This document shows, in pieces, positions 11,945 through 24,460 of a stretch of DNA of 64,000 nt. The DNA comes from Siphonodentalium dalli. Taxonomy: Eukaryota; Mollusca; Scaphopoda; Gadilida; Siphonodentaliidae. Location of the stretch: positions 92,804,707 to 92,868,706 of the forward strand of contig CP136067.1 in NCBI GenBank assembly GCA_032622095.1, read 5' to 3'. Position 1 is the first letter of the stretch, and every line of letters starts with the position of its first letter. The notes under the pieces were generated by a model. It saw only the letters and a list, made by a program, of their open reading frames with translations, was not told where the DNA came from and did no database searches. A program made the position numbers and the translations under genes.

Positions 11945-13480
11945 TCATAGGTGAGGTGAATAGGTATACGTGGAGTTAGTGTATGTCATGAAGATGTGCA
12001 TATGTATACAATGAGTGACTATATGGTTACGAGTGTGTTGTTCATAGTGAGATGTATAGGTATACAGGGAGAGGTCATGGTCAGGTGTGTGGTGAAACAA
12101 CTGTCCATTGGCACCGCGGTGTATTTGCGGTGTCAGCGTTTGTAACTGCGGTTGAGCACTGCGCCCGAAAGCAAGTACACTGCGGCCGAACGGCAAGTAC
12201 AACATGTCCGAAAGGCAACTACAACGCGGCCGGTGTGCCTGTATGCACATGGATGTGATGTATGGATATAGCTACATGGTCATGGGTGGGATGTACATGT
12301 GTTTCTGTATGATCACGGATGGGGTGTGTGGATAAATAGTGAGTGATTTTATGGCTACGGGTAATGTGTATGGTATACATATTCACATCACCATTGGCCA
12401 TGTCACTCACTGTATCCATATTTGTCACACCATAGCCGAATAGCCACTCAAGACATACTAATACACCCCAGCCATGTCAGTATAGTCACCCCATGTGTGC
12501 ATATGCACATGATCCATGGCCATATAGCCACTCGCTATATACACATACACCTCGCACATGACCACATAGCAACACCATTGTATACCCGCATAATCTGCAC
12601 ATTACCATACCACCACGAGTCACCAAGCAGGAACACCAGGTATACTCACACACCTGACACATGACCATTTAGTCACTCCAGGCATAGATATTTATTACAT
12701 TGATGTCACTCTTTATATACCTACTCATTTCACCATTGGCCATACATATTCCACACACAGTCATATACATGTAACCACTCGATATATGCATATGAAGCCC
12801 ACCCTAGACCATAGATTCACTCCATGTATACATATGCACCTCACCACTGGCCATTCAGTCCTTCCAGATATAAAAGAACCCCGCACACACAACCACTCAT
12901 ACCATCCATACTTGCATATATACACCACACATGACAGTTCAGCAACGCACTGTATAATCATACACGCCATCCATGATCATACAGCTAATCCCTACACACA
13001 TATCAATGATAACACACCCACGATATATAAACATATACATCCCATCCGTTACTACAAGGACACTCCCTATATACCCACACGATAATGTCCACCAGCTTAC
13101 TCCAGGTATGCATATATACTTCAAGCATGACAGTACAGTCATTCCACGCATACCACACACATTGCCCGTGACCATAAGCTCACTCACGATTTATCCACAC
13201 ACCCCATCCATCATTATACAGAAAACACATGTACATCCCACCAATGACCTTACAGTCACTCCATATATACATAATCAATACATAGATGGCCATGTAGCTA
13301 TAAACATACACCACATCAATGTCCATACAGACACACCGGGTGCACCCATACAAGATACACACAACCATACACCATACAGTCACTCCATTCATACCGATTC
13401 ACCCCACACCTGACCATGACCTCTCCCTGTATACAGATACATCTCACTATGGACAACACACTCATTTCACCCAAACCTTG
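11945..13480. repeat. Degenerate minisatellite arranged as a large inverted repeat
   Basis: About 1.5 kb of CA/TG-rich sequence. From 12380 to 13480 the plus strand repeats a loose unit of roughly 40-45 bp built around CACTCCATGTATACATATG and CATGACCATA; from 11945 to 12370 the same words appear as reverse complement. The two ends match best: 12030-12100 is the reverse complement of about 13400-13470, including CATGACCTCTCCCTGTATAC. Several long open frames here reflect the biased composition and are not genes. Confidence 0.75.
12157..12233. repeat. GC-rich 22-bp tandem repeat inside the minisatellite
   Basis: About three and a half units with 21-22-bp spacing, each containing a CCGAAMGGCAAGTA-like core. 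It lies in a GC-rich patch (about 12105-12240) that has no counterpart in the other arm of the inverted minisatellite, so it is probably a later insertion. Confidence 0.7.
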
Positions 13481-14282
13481 GGTGTTTATTTCACACCACT
13501 TTCTGGGATAACCTGTGTGTCGACTGAGAACCTGCGTGCCAATTGAGGAGAACACGCGAAGGATTTGTGTAAATGTTAGCCCAAACGACATTTCGAAGTA
13601 ACGACTGCTTTGTTGTTTATTTCGAGGAATAATACCGCATCATATGAATTCAGCCCAAATATATTGACAGGTGTCAAGGATCTAACTCTATACTGAGCAA
13701 TAAAAAACTAATATAATAAATACCGAGTATATTTAATTTTAACGCCAATGGGTCGTTTATGTGCGTTTAAGAGTGTATTTATGCTTAAAGCAAAGTGAAA
13801 TAACGATCTTAAAATGAATTGGCCGGTATATTTTATTAGTTATCAGGGTTACCAGGGTCGTAGTTGCATAAATTACAATATATTTGTATGCTAAGATAAT
13901 TGCGTGGTAATTTGTTTGTTAATGGATTGATCGGTGATCATGTTAACACAAATCCCATATATGGAAATTCCAAATATGGAAAGTGACTTGCGCATGCGCA
14001 AAACAGATACAATGGTCTAATTCCAATGCCGATGACAATCGAAGCGGAGGCGACGTGCATTTTAATTCTTTCATTACGACTGTTTTGGCGTCCTAATCTA
14101 TTAAAATATTCTTCTATATCTTGGAAGGTGTTCTGGAAGGATTATTTCAATATGTGTATATCGGATTAACAAAAAGATGAGTTTGACGCCTGTATTTCTT
14201 GGCATGAATATTAACGAGCGCTCGTCTGCAAGTAGGTCATCTGGATTCGGAATTGGCGTGTTTTTGTGAAAATGTCAAATTC
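13481..14282. other. No gene seen
   Basis: AT-rich sequence with no conserved open frame, repeat family or RNA gene that I recognise. Confidence 0.4.
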
Positions 14283-14598
14283 AATTTCTTCCATCTAAAA
14301 CATAATTACGCGCTGGACTCGGTCATTTTAGGAACATATATGTATCACACGCACATACACCAAGTCTCAGCCTAAAAGTTTGAAAAATGACAGTTTTATC
14401 GACATAAATTCCATGTTAAATTTTATCATTGAAAAAAATTCATTTCTTCCATCTAAAACATAATTGCGTGCTGTACTCTGTCATTTTACGAATATGTAGC
14501 TATCCCACCAACACACTCCAAGTCTCAGCTTAAAATTTTGAAAAATGACAGTTTTATCGACATAAATCAATTTTAATGCCAATAATGGCAAATGGAGT
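14283..14598. repeat. Two-unit tandem duplication, period 158 bp
   Basis: The segment beginning TTTCTTCCATCTAAAACAT at 14285 recurs at 14443, and the segment TGACAGTTTTATCGACATAA recurs at the same 158-base offset. Divergence is low to moderate and there is no coding signal. Confidence 0.85.
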
Positions 14599-14639
14599 GT
14601 TAAATAAATTTTAGGCCAATTAGGGCCCTGCGAATGTTT

Positions 14640-15730
14640 TCTGACCTGTTCTATATTGGTCACTAGAGTTCATATTTGACCGGTTACACCTGATAATTAT
14701 GCGACAGTATAGTCGCGTTACTTTATAGGTCAACATTGGTCATTATCACCTGACAAATTTATTTTGGTCTATCGTATCAACCCCTATTTTCTCCCGCGCG
14801 TAGCCTGACTACCGCTATTCTCAAAGTAATTGACCAGAAAAACGGGGTGATACCCCGGTCATGACCACGGTGATACCGGTAATAAACGGTAGCTGTATCG
14901 AGGCGGTCATGGCAGTGGAATTACGGTATTGGGCGATGATACCGCGGTCTTTTAGCGGGCACTGCATTAATTTTTTTGAATACCGCAGTGATTTTCATGG
15001 AACACTTTGAGGGGAGGTATTTACTCCCACATACGTTAACAAGCGGTATCAGTACCGCGGTATTGGAGGATACCGCGGTATAGTACCGCAGTATTAACGG
15101 GGTGACACCACGTTGCTGGTGGTCAATTACTTTAAGTATAGCGGTAAGTGTCAACATTGGTCATTATCGCTCCACTAATTTGTATCGTTTCATCGGTATG
15201 AATTCCATATCCAATTATCCACATATAACCAACCCAACCTCTAATCCCGGTCCAATTTATTTATTTCTTTCATCGGTATATTCACGTAACGTAATATTTT
15301 ATCACGTGATATTTGTACTTATATGTCTATGGTATTACTATAGTATACTGTATACGTATATCAATTGCTATTCCTATCTATATAAGCCTGGTGCCATCTA
15401 TAGAGATAGATAATTTCAGACTCCCCCCCCCCCATTTTACATCATTGCTGCTTTAGTACAGTCGCGATGCAACATCGCTCCACTAATTTATGTCAGTTCA
15501 TCGGTACAAACCACTTTTTCTCCGAGTCCATATAACCAACCCAACATCTTATAGATGACTATTCTGGCACTATATAGAGATGACTAAGATTCTGACACCC
15601 CCCTATTTTATAGCCATGTTGCAACAGTAGAGTTCAGATGCATATTATGTCAACATCGGTCGTTATCGCTCTACAAATTTATATCGGTTCAACCCTTAGT
15701 TCCCTGTATCGCCCACCCCTCCCTCAGTTT
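14640..15730. repeat. Dispersed direct repeats with a CAACATYGGTCRTTATC motif
   Basis: Four partially matching segments, at about 14730, 15150, 15470 and 15650, share CAACATYGGTCRTTATC or CAACATCGCTC followed by an AAATTTATWTYGGTTCA-like part. The first two flank the palindromic element at 14810-15146, so that element seems to have split one unit. A C11 run is at 15423-15433. Confidence 0.5.
14810..15146. mobile_element. Foldback element with TACCGCGGTA palindromes
   Basis: The ends form an inverted repeat: TACCGCTATTCTCAAAGTAA at the left and the reverse complement of TTACTTTAAGTATAGCGGTA at the right. The interior is dense in TACCGCGGTAT-type self-complementary words (15045-15095). The terminal part CAAAGTAATTGACCA is shared with the three foldback units at 16002-16474, so these form one family. 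No transposase is present; it would be non-autonomous. Confidence 0.65.
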
Positions 15731-16001
15731 ATTTTTTCAGTTGTATTATAGTCTCATTACGTACACATTTTATCTTTTCTAACTTTTGCTTCAACGCGTT
15801 GAGTTCCGCTGCAGACAATATAAAACTGACAACATTTTGAAATGTAAGCAGGCTTCAAACTCATCTTATCCAAGAAAAACTCTGGTTACATAAGAAATTT
15901 GTGTATAAGGTGTACGCGCATTTGTCGCGTTAAAAACAAAAGGTCCCAAGTCAAGGTCCAAATCCCCAACACACTGATGTGAGGTTTAACTCCATCTACA
16001 T
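15731..16001. other. No gene seen
   Basis: Unique-looking AT-rich spacer between repeat blocks. Confidence 0.4.
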
Positions 16002-16474
16002 ACAGTAATGTCCAAAGTAATTGATCACTTAACCACAGCAAAATAATGGGTATTTTTTCATGATTTTAAATCCTGAAAAATTACCCATAATTCTGCTGTG
16101 GTTAAGTGGTCAATTACTTTGGGCATTACTGTAACCAATATAAGGATTTGAGGTGTAATAATAACTCAATCCTCATACAGTAATGTCCAAAGTAATTGAC
16201 CACTTAACCACAGCATAATTATTGGTAATTTGTCAGGATTTTAAATGCTGAAAAAATACCCATAATTCTGCTGTGGTTAAGTGGTCAATTACTTTGGGCA
16301 TTACTGTAACCAATATAAGGATTTGAGGTGTAATGATAACTCAATCCTCATACAGTAATGTACAAAGTAATTGACCACAGCTGAATAATGGGTAATTTGT
16401 CAGGATTTTAAATGCTGAAAAATTACCAATAATTCTGATGTGGTTAAGTGGTCAATTACTTTGGGCATTACTGT
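16002..16474. repeat. Three tandem foldback units, period 175 bp
   Basis: Palindromic units at 16002-16132, 16177-16307 and 16352-16474 start exactly 175 bases apart. Each begins ACAGTAATGTCCAAAGTAAT and ends with the near reverse complement ATTACTTTGGGCATTACTGT; they are separated by a spacer containing CCAATATAAGGATTTGAGGT. The third unit lacks 8 bases (CTTAACCA) of its left arm. Each unit could fold into a stem of about 40 bp. Confidence 0.9.
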
Positions 16475-17700
16475 AACCAATATAAGGATGTGAGGTTTAA
16501 TGAGAACTCCATCCACATAACTAATAAATATGTGTGAAAATTAAACCAAAAAAAATAAATTCCATGATGGCGTCCAATATGGACTGCCTAATTCTGCTCC
16601 AAAACATGTATATTGAATATATGGTTGTTTATTGGGGGAAACTGATTATTTCAATGATATTTTCATTAACTGCATGGGATCCAAAACACGACTTACGGGA
16701 GCTCGCTTCGTGCACGACTGTATCTTAAGCATATGTGCATATTTAATGAGCCAACAATTGGAATCCAAATAGAGAAGATTGGCACGTCGACCCTGCGCAT
16801 AGACATCATTGATGATCTCTATGGGAATCAAAATTGACATTTAATAGACAATTTCGATTAACCGCAATAACTTAAGGAATCTCTAATTATGATTAAGCCC
16901 AATGAGAATACAATAAGACATTTCTTATTACCCTTAACCGCAATTACTTCCCATTGCACTTTAACACAATTAATATCTCCCCCCCCCCCCAAACAGCTTA
17001 TCAATACCACTCAGGACAGTGGGTGTTTTTCCTCAATTAATTGAATTTCTTGTTAGTGACCATAAGTCTATACCTTCGGTTTTGCCGAATAACCGAACAA
17101 ATGTTGTCAACTGTTTCCACGTTTATTCTCACTTATACCGTGTTTATATCCGTTTTATCCTATTTGTTGTTGTGTATTGCATTACTTTGATAAAGTCTGC
17201 GCTTGTGTTATTCTCACAAAAGGTAATGCGTGTTTACATTTCACAATTCCGCCTTACAGTCTGCGAGTGCGACGGAAAAAAAGTCCACATGTCCGAGCGC
17301 CATTGGCATTGATTCCTTAAATACGAGACTATTTAATCGAATGAGGTCAAATATTCGCATATAACTTGACTCATATGTTATTCTGCACAATTCTGGCCAG
17401 TGCCGACTTTCATTTCGCATTACTTTCGTTTTGATCGAAATATAACCGTTTTCTATGGAGATTCCCATGTAAATTTGTTCAACCAAAAAAATTCATAGTT
17501 TTGCCAATTTCAAGCTAGTTTAATACTTTATAGCATGGTCAGGGCATAATCTGGCCTATCGAGTGATGGTAGACGTTCCTTCAGTGTGCACAACAAATAT
17601 TTGGTCCCAACGAAGCAGGCTAAAATCCTGAAATTTGTCAATTGACTTTGAGTGTGAAGAAAATATTCATTTAAACTTCCAAAATTGGTTGAAATATGCT
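16475..17700. other. No gene seen
   Basis: Non-coding AT-rich sequence with a C12 run at 16979-16990. A segment containing TTTGCCAATTTCAAGCTAGT at about 17502 is an extra partial copy of the repeat described at 17701-18423. Confidence 0.4.
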
Positions 17701-18423
17701 CAACAACATTCAGTTGAATGGTGACATTATTTATAGTCACCGACTAACTTCCACGATGAATAAAATTTGTTTTTATTGATGACAATTATGTCGCGAGTCA
17801 TAAAAATGTTAATTTTCTGAAGAAACAAAATTCATTGTTTCGCCAATTTCAAGCTAGTATTGAGCATGGTCAGGGCATTACATATAATGATTAAGATTGC
17901 TAAAGAACTGAAATAATGAAATGGGAAACTTTTACTGACATCTGGTAAGGATTGAGGAGCAGTTGCTAGAGGCCCCCACCCCCACCCCCATGGAAGACGG
18001 AATACCACTTAACACAGAAGTTGGAATACGGAATACCATATGGAATACATAAAAATATATGAAAACTTCATTTTTTGGAAGGTCGGCGTACGAATACCGG
18101 TATTTTTGGAATACCGAATACCTCCTAACAGAGGGGCCGGAAATACGGCGTACCTCATAACAGGGCATGGAATACGGCATACGAAAAAGGGGGGTGGGGG
18201 CCTCATGCTATGGAGCCTCCGAGCCTCCCAATATATTGTCTGCTCCACATCTCAATAGAATTCAACAACATTCAGTTGAATGGTGACATTATTTATAGTC
18301 ACCGACTAACTTCCACGATGAATCAAATTTGTTTTTATTGGTGACAATTTATGTCGCGAATCATAAAAAAGTAAATTTTCTGAAGAAAAAAAATTCATTG
18401 GTTTGCGAATTTCAAGCTAGTTT
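17701..18423. repeat. Direct repeat pair, offset 562 bp
   Basis: CAACAACATTCAGTTGAATG begins at 17701 and again at 18263, and the match continues for about 160 bp through CAATTTCAAGCTAGT. The intervening sequence contains a foldback element (17969-18204). Confidence 0.85.
17969..18204. mobile_element. Small foldback element with GAGGCCCCCAC ends
   Basis: It starts GAGGCCCCCACCCCCACC and ends with the reverse-complementary GGGTGGGGGCCTC. The interior repeats GGAATACGG and GAATACC words in both orientations. It has no coding capacity and looks like a small non-autonomous insertion or foldback repeat. Confidence 0.6.
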
Positions 18424-19154
18424 ATAGCGAACATGGGAACCAAGGTACAATTTATGCCATTTAGGCACACTTCAGAGTGAAATCTGGGCTTATATTTCGG
18501 CGAGAATCCAAATCTAGATTCTCGCAAATTACCCTGGATTCTCATGAAAAAGTATATATGGATTCTCGCAAAATCAGATGAAATATATGCCCTAGTGGAA
18601 ATATAGCAAATCGTTTAATGCTTTAGAATTTTTTTTTTCGGAGATTTATATATATGTTTAAAGACATATTATGGAATTTTTCGGGAGCGAGAAATTGATA
18701 AGTTAGTGCTCAGGCACTTTTCCAACGTGGGGAATGTTATCATTCTACTAACATCACTGAACATTTCCAAAAAGATCTACCACACCACTTCATATAGAAC
18801 ATCGTCTGAACTACTCCAAATTGTAAATATTTACATCTCGATTCGGGGCGCAACTATCGGCTGTAATTAAACAAAAATAATTTTGCCATCGAGAGCCATT
18901 GCATTTAACTAATATATAAGAATGACGTTGTGTAACATCCATTTGGATTAATATTCGTAACAAATAACTACTTTGAGAAAGATTATTCTTAATTTCTATT
19001 TATTTGATCACTCTGCCCGGTGTCTGCCGGAGTGTTTCACATCACTTTAATCAAGGAAGACTGTTAAGAAAAACTGCATTTCAAGACCACCAAACAACTT
19101 TCCTTTTTAGGGCCACCACATCTTCCAAATATGTACTTCTTCTATTTTGCTATC
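18424..19154. other. No gene seen
   Basis: AT-rich sequence; short local repeats of GATTCTCGCAAAT around 18505-18570 only. Confidence 0.4.
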
Positions 19155-19670
19155 AAAGACCGAAAAATGTCGTTAAACTAGAGATCCAAATACCCCCTAA
19201 GGGCCCCTCTATCTTGAGATATTAAAGACCGAAAAATGTCGTTAAACTATAAAGACCGAAAAATGTCGTTAAACTAGAGATCCAAATACCCCCTATATCT
19301 TGAGATATTATAAAGACCGAAAAATGTCATTAAACTATTAATTGTTGTTGCTGTTGTTTATTAGGGTTTATCGTCATTCTAGCCGCTAGGCCACACACGA
19401 CGTTGTCAATTTTACGGGTGGAGGAAAGACCACGCAGAGGCTCAATTTCACCGGGAAGTTGTTCCACTGCGTGTAGAAACCACCGACCCCCGGAAAGCAA
19501 TTGACAAACTTGCCCAGATACACGATTCCGGTCACCCTCCCTATGGTGGGGTTAGAACCAGCTTCGTCAGCGCTGGACGGCCTGGGACGACGTAATTCAC
19601 CTGGCACTCTACCGACTGGACCACCGGGGCCCCTATTAAACTGTTAAAGACCGAAAATGTCGTTAAATTG
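19155..19670. repeat. AAAGACCGAAAAATGTCGTT repeat cluster
   Basis: Copies of AAAGACCGAAAAATGTCGTT occur at 19155, 19224, 19251, 19312 (one change) and 19645 (one base shorter), with a related word at 20773. Between them are repeats of GATCCAAATACCCCCT. The SINE at 19337-19634 is inserted within this cluster. Confidence 0.8.
19337..19634 (-). mobile_element. tRNA-derived SINE
   Basis: On the minus strand the element starts GGGGCCCCGGTGGTCCAGTC and has pol III promoter boxes of the tRNA type: TGGTCCAGTCGG (box A) and GGTTCTAACCC (box B, one deviation from the GGTTCRANNCC consensus). A tRNA-unrelated body follows, and the 3' end is a CAACAA-rich simple tail (plus-strand TTGTTGTTGCTG). ATTAAACT is present on both sides (19329-19336 and 19635-19642) and looks like a target-site duplication, although local repeats could also produce it. 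A related copy is at 46826-47003. Retroposition by a partner LINE is inferred from the structure. Confidence 0.75.
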
Positions 19671-19734
19671 TAAAGTTTGAGCTATTGCCATGGCTTTGTC
19701 GTCCGTGTGTATGTGTGTACGTAAGGCGTCAACA

Positions 19735-20690
19735 ATGCAGGCTACAGGTCGTACCTTTGGTCGGATCATTATGAAATTTGTCATAGCTGTTGACATCAAC
19801 ATTTAGACCAGATTATTAATTTTGGGATCATTCGGAAAAAAAACATGGCCGCAAGTGGCCATCTTGGATTTCAAAATTCAATCCATTAGCACGGGCTACA
19901 GTTCGTAATGTTTGTCTGATCATCATGAAATTTGTCAAGAATGTTAATAATGACATGTAGATGGGAACGAGTCCTTTTGGGGTCATTCGGCCAAAAAACA
20001 TGGCCGCAGCAGCCATTTTGGATTTTAGTCTTTATATGACTAAATCTTTAGCACGGGCTACAGGTCTTAACTTTAGTCTGATCATCATAAAATTTGTCAT
20101 GGCTGTTGAAATTGGAATGCAGATGGGAACGAGTCATTTTGGGGTCATTCGGACAAAAAAAATGGACGCCAGTGGCCATCTTGGATTTCAAAATTTAATC
20201 CATTAGCACGGGCTACAGGTCGTACGTTCAGTCTGATCATCATAAAATTTGTCAAGAATGTTAATAATGACATGTAGATGGGAACGAGTCATTTTGGGAT
20301 CATTTGACCCAAAAACATGGCCGCCAGCAGCCATCTTGGATTTTAATCTTTGTATGACTAAATTCTTTATCACAGGCTACAGGTCGTACTTTTAGTCTGA
20401 TCATCATAAAATTTGTCAAGAATGTTAATAATGACATGTAGATGGGAACGAGTCATTTTGGGGTCATTCGGCCAAAAAACATGGCTGCCAGCAGCCATCT
20501 TGGATTTTACTCTTTGTATGACTAAATTCTTTAGCACGGGCTACAGGTCGTACCTTTAGTCTGATCATCATGAAATTTTTCATGGCTGTTGAAATTGGAA
20601 TGTAGATGAGAATGAGTCATTTTGGGGACATTCCGACAAAAAAACATGGCTGCCAGCGGCCATCTTGGATTTCCAAATTCAATTCTAAAT
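19735..20690. repeat. Six-unit tandem array, unit 154-164 bp
   Basis: GGCTACAGGTCGTAC-type starts occur at 19741, 19895, 20057, 20212, 20376 and 20540. Each unit contains CTGATCATCATGAAATTTGT, GGGAACGAGTCATTTTGGG and a CATGGCCGCCAGCAGCCATC segment. Units alternate somewhat in length because two types of joining segment are used. Open frames across the array are by-products. Confidence 0.9.
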
Positions 20691-21056
20691 CTTTCCATTC
20701 ATTGCTCATCACACAAATTTAACTTCTTCTCAAAGTTGAGCTACAGTGTCATTGACACTTTCATTTGAGACATTAAAGAACGAAATATGTCGTTACACCA
20801 TTAATGATCATTAATACATAATTTGTGTTTATGAAAGTCTGGTACAGACAGTTTGTTTCCAGTACATATTCATTGGAACGTAAACAATTATTCTCTGACA
20901 AATCATGTTAATATTGCCTTTCGTTACTGGTTTCCTTGACTCACATATCTCTCACTTCTTATTACTTATAATTAAAACAAATGTTCTGTGTTTTGTGTCA
21001 CTTCTTAATAGCATTCTGTATTCTGCTATTGAAAAGAAAAACAGTTGTAGTATACC
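20691..21056. other. No gene seen
   Basis: AT-rich spacer between the tandem array and the TTAA-element cluster. Confidence 0.4.
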
Positions 21057-21060
21057 TTAA

Positions 21061-21465
21061 AGGTATGAAGGCCTTGGTGGGTATCATGTGAACATATTTC
21101 CACCGCTACAAACGAAATAATATTCAAATATAGACAGACTTTGTTAATATACAAATGAGAAATATCTCATAAACATTATGTTATAGTCGTAAATTTGCCG
21201 ACTGTTATGTAAACAAAGCATAAAAAGTTACTTTCCTGGTGTTTCTTTATATTATGATGGTAAACATAAAGAGCGTTCTTTGTTGCTCAATTCCTTATTT
21301 GGAAATAATAAAGAGCGTTTATACCATTTGTGTGTGATTAGCCAGTAGCATTATGCTGCCTTCTATAACACAATCAGACTCTTGTTTAGGTACAATTTAG
21401 TAGGTCTTTATGTAAGCATGATGTTTAAGGGATTACAGTGCTCATGAAACAACAAAACTCTATCG
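21061..21465. mobile_element. TTAA-flanked MITE, truncated copy
   Basis: It starts TTAA|AGGTATGAAGGCCTTGG and follows the same order of landmarks as the element at 21786-22279, including CATAAAGAGCGTTCTTTGTT and AATAAAGAGCGTTTA. Similarity fades near 21465, before the expected right terminus. Confidence 0.7.
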
Positions 21466-21785
21466 GAAAGCCACCCCTATTGTGATCACAATAATCCAAG
21501 TCCCATAAAAATCGCGTAATAATTAAGCCGAGAAATAAATAAATAATACCGCCACCGGTTGTCGGCTATCTCCGTCGCAAAACCTCGCATGACGTCAAGC
21601 GAGGTAAACTAATTAAAAACACGGAATCGGAGTTATTTGTGTCTACCTATATGACGATGGAAAATCCGGAATAGACATCAGCTCGTGAGCGTGATGGAAT
21701 TACTGCGGGGCATATCAATAGCATTGTGTACACATGGTTAATTGTCATCGCGCGGTGAGTTATATTCACTTGTGATTTGTCTTAA

Positions 21786-22279
21786 AGGTACGGTTGGCCT
21801 TGGCGGTGGGTATCCTGTGAAAATATTTCCACCCGTCAAAACCCGCCACAAACAGAAAGAACAACAAAATGTAGACAGACTTTGTCCGTATACATATAAT
21901 AAATATCGCATAAACAGTATGTTATTGTCATATATTTGACCATTGTTATGTAAACAAAAGCATAAAAAGTAACTTTTCTGGTGTTTGTTTATATTATGAT
22001 GGTAAACATAAAGAGCGTTCTTTGTTGGTGAATTCCTGATATGGAACGAATAAAGAGCGTTTATGCCATTTGTGTGTGATTAGCCAGCAGCATTGTGCTG
22101 TCTTCTGTAACACAATCAGGCTCTTGCTTAGGTAAAATATAGTAAATCTTTATGATAACATGCTGTTTACGCGATGGTCATGGTATATATGAACAAAACT
22201 GTATGCGTGTTAATGTTTTTCTGTTTACGGTGATTGGAACAAATGTGAATATTTTCGACAACTAAGGCCTCACGTGCCT
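21786..22279. mobile_element. TTAA-flanked MITE, complete copy (494 bp)
   Basis: It is bounded by TTAA at 21782-21785 and 22280-22283, with short inverted termini AGGTACG...CGTGCCT. A copy in the opposite orientation at 40832-41324 has almost the same length (493 bp) and the same ends, which defines the element precisely. TTAA target sites are typical of the piggyBac and Kolobok superfamilies; AGG...CCT termini favour a Kolobok-like origin, by inference. It has no transposase and includes two ATAAAGAGCGTT motifs. Confidence 0.85.
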
Positions 22280-22283
22280 TTAA

Positions 22284-24460
22284 GCGCTGTTTGGAAAGTT
22301 CTTGTTTTGACAAAAAAACTATAGAAGGCCGATTGAGCGGGGTCGGTACATGTAACACTTTCGTGTCAAAAATAAAGCTTATAAAATCACGATAACAACT
22401 ATTCTTAGTCGATTCCCCATTTCCTTCACCATGGCTCCATAAAGAGCGTTCCATGTTAAGAGTTTTCCTAATATGGTACGAATAAAAAGAGTTTAATAAA
22501 GCGGAAATTGCTATGACTTGGAAGGATATATAAAGCATACATATCGGAAGTTCGTGTACATGTATTGACCTGTATTGGTGTAATCAGTAAACAAAATCAC
22601 GATGACAACTGTTCTAAGTCGAGTCCCTTTACCTTGACGCAATAAAGAGCGTTCACTATTACGATATATTGCGAATAAAGAGCACTTGAATATGTGATTC
22701 CATATTAAACCGGATTATTATCCCTCCTTCAAAAAGTGTTATATATGATTGGATGTTTATAACCCTATTGTTATGCGTAATTGCCACATAGAGGTCGATT
22801 TATGACCTGGATATTCAATAGACCGCATCGCTAGAGTGCTAATTTAATAGGTCAATAACGATGCATAGATGTAGTGAATTTCCATCAGTGACAGTCGGCT
22901 AGATTGTTTTGGGGTGGGGGAAGCAATATTCCGAAATATATATAAACACCATATTGCCCAAATAATTACATGATTCATAACCAAGGAAAAATGAACATAT
23001 CATATTGGTAATGAATGACTTGATTATAATTGATTAAATCCGACAGCAATAAACCAATTTTGTGTTGTTTTACCGCGTTACGATAATTAAAACGAAACGC
23101 TCTTTATTGACACACGACTAATGGCATCTGGAAATTGGAATGTTTACGAGATGATAATTGCCTAATAACTGTGCAAGTCTTCGCGTATATATGCAATCTT
23201 GATATGCATATATAATATAACTTGGACTATTCCGGTAACGAAAAAATATATATAAACACGAGCACGCGTTTATATAGATAAATGCGCGCAAAACTGAATA
23301 ATATACGGGCATGGCTTTATAGTAACAACACATCGCGATACATATAATAATAGTAATAATAACACGATAAAGATAGACATTTAATTACGAGAAAGGCGAT
23401 GTTTCGGCGAAGTTTTGCATTCGCAGTGTGATAACGCGACAATCGTCAAAGGCCGCGATCGACTACATGCAAACTTAAAATACCGCCGTCGCGTATCTAT
23501 GCGTTGTCAATGAGTTACCACGTGATCGATCACGTGCTATGCTTCTGTTTACATGTGACAATCACGTGATCGGGCTGATGATCACGTGACTTCGTCTACA
23601 ACAAAATCTTCGGCTAACTTCGGAATTTTTTTGAATCGTTATAAAAATAACGATTGGCGGCCGAATATTAGATTATATGCGCCCAATGGACATTTTATAT
23701 ATATATTATCGGTATATTGAAAGAAAATAATATTGTTTTTTTCAGGACCGTATTCCTTTAAGGGATAGTGATCGTATATTTGAACCAAAATGTATGCGTT
23801 TTAATATTGATCTGTTTACGGTGTTTGGAACAAATATTTTCGACAACTAAACCCTCTCGTCCCTTTAATATAATTAATATAACATCCCTCATCCAATAAT
23901 CTCCAAATTACATATCTAATTTCAATCCTAGTTACACGTCACACCGCCCCTCATCATTTGCCAATTGTACACCCTTTTTTGCTGCTTCTGTTGCAACTGC
24001 TCAATTTCTTTAAAAATTATTGAAAAAATGGTCCTCCGGCCTGCGACATTTACCTCCGATTTAGTTTTTTCGATCATCGGTCCACACCAAAATTGAACAC
24101 ACGTCCCTATATAATATACCTATTTAAACCGAGTATACACGGTGGTGTAATAGAAGAACCATTAATTTAACCGTAACCGTAGCATATTTCCACGTAAACG
24201 TGTACGTTTTCACGACAAATCCCCGCTGATCTGTTATTAATGAACCAAACAATTAACATGTCAACACACTCTGGCCCGCCAATGCTACAGTGTATAAACG
24301 TAACGGGGCAAATATGCATATTATATTGACAGCTAACGAGAACATTCATCACCAATAATCTGCTCACCCCTTTCAGTCGATACGATAGAAACTAAACGAT
24401 TTGTTACTTCTAATTACCCGTACTTAATTACACTACTTGCGTGTTAATAAAGTACGACAC
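22284..24460. other. Fragments of the TTAA element family and non-coding sequence
   Basis: ATAAAGAGCGTTC words recur near 22440 and 22645, and in inverse at 23095. The stretch 23752-23874 matches the right end of the element at 21786-22279 and ends CGTCCCTTTAA. Together these suggest older or nested copies. CACGTGATC words cluster at 23520-23590. No gene is seen. Confidence 0.5.

Noticed and set aside
12973-13413. 146-codon plus-strand open frame
   Set aside because: Lies wholly in the degenerate CA-rich minisatellite; the peptide is a repetition of His/Thr/Ile/Tyr words.
11945-13480. Considered as a CRISPR array
   Set aside because: Units are degenerate, spacers are not distinct, and the host is a eukaryote.
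18009-18258. Open frames on both strands rich in RIP/GIRY words
   Set aside because: Products of the GGAATACGG repeats inside the foldback element.
19386-19607. 73-codon minus-strand open frame
   Set aside because: Lies entirely inside the SINE.
22167-22538. 123-codon minus-strand open frame
   Set aside because: Spans the border of a TTAA MITE and flanking repeat fragments, and the frame is not kept in the other copies.
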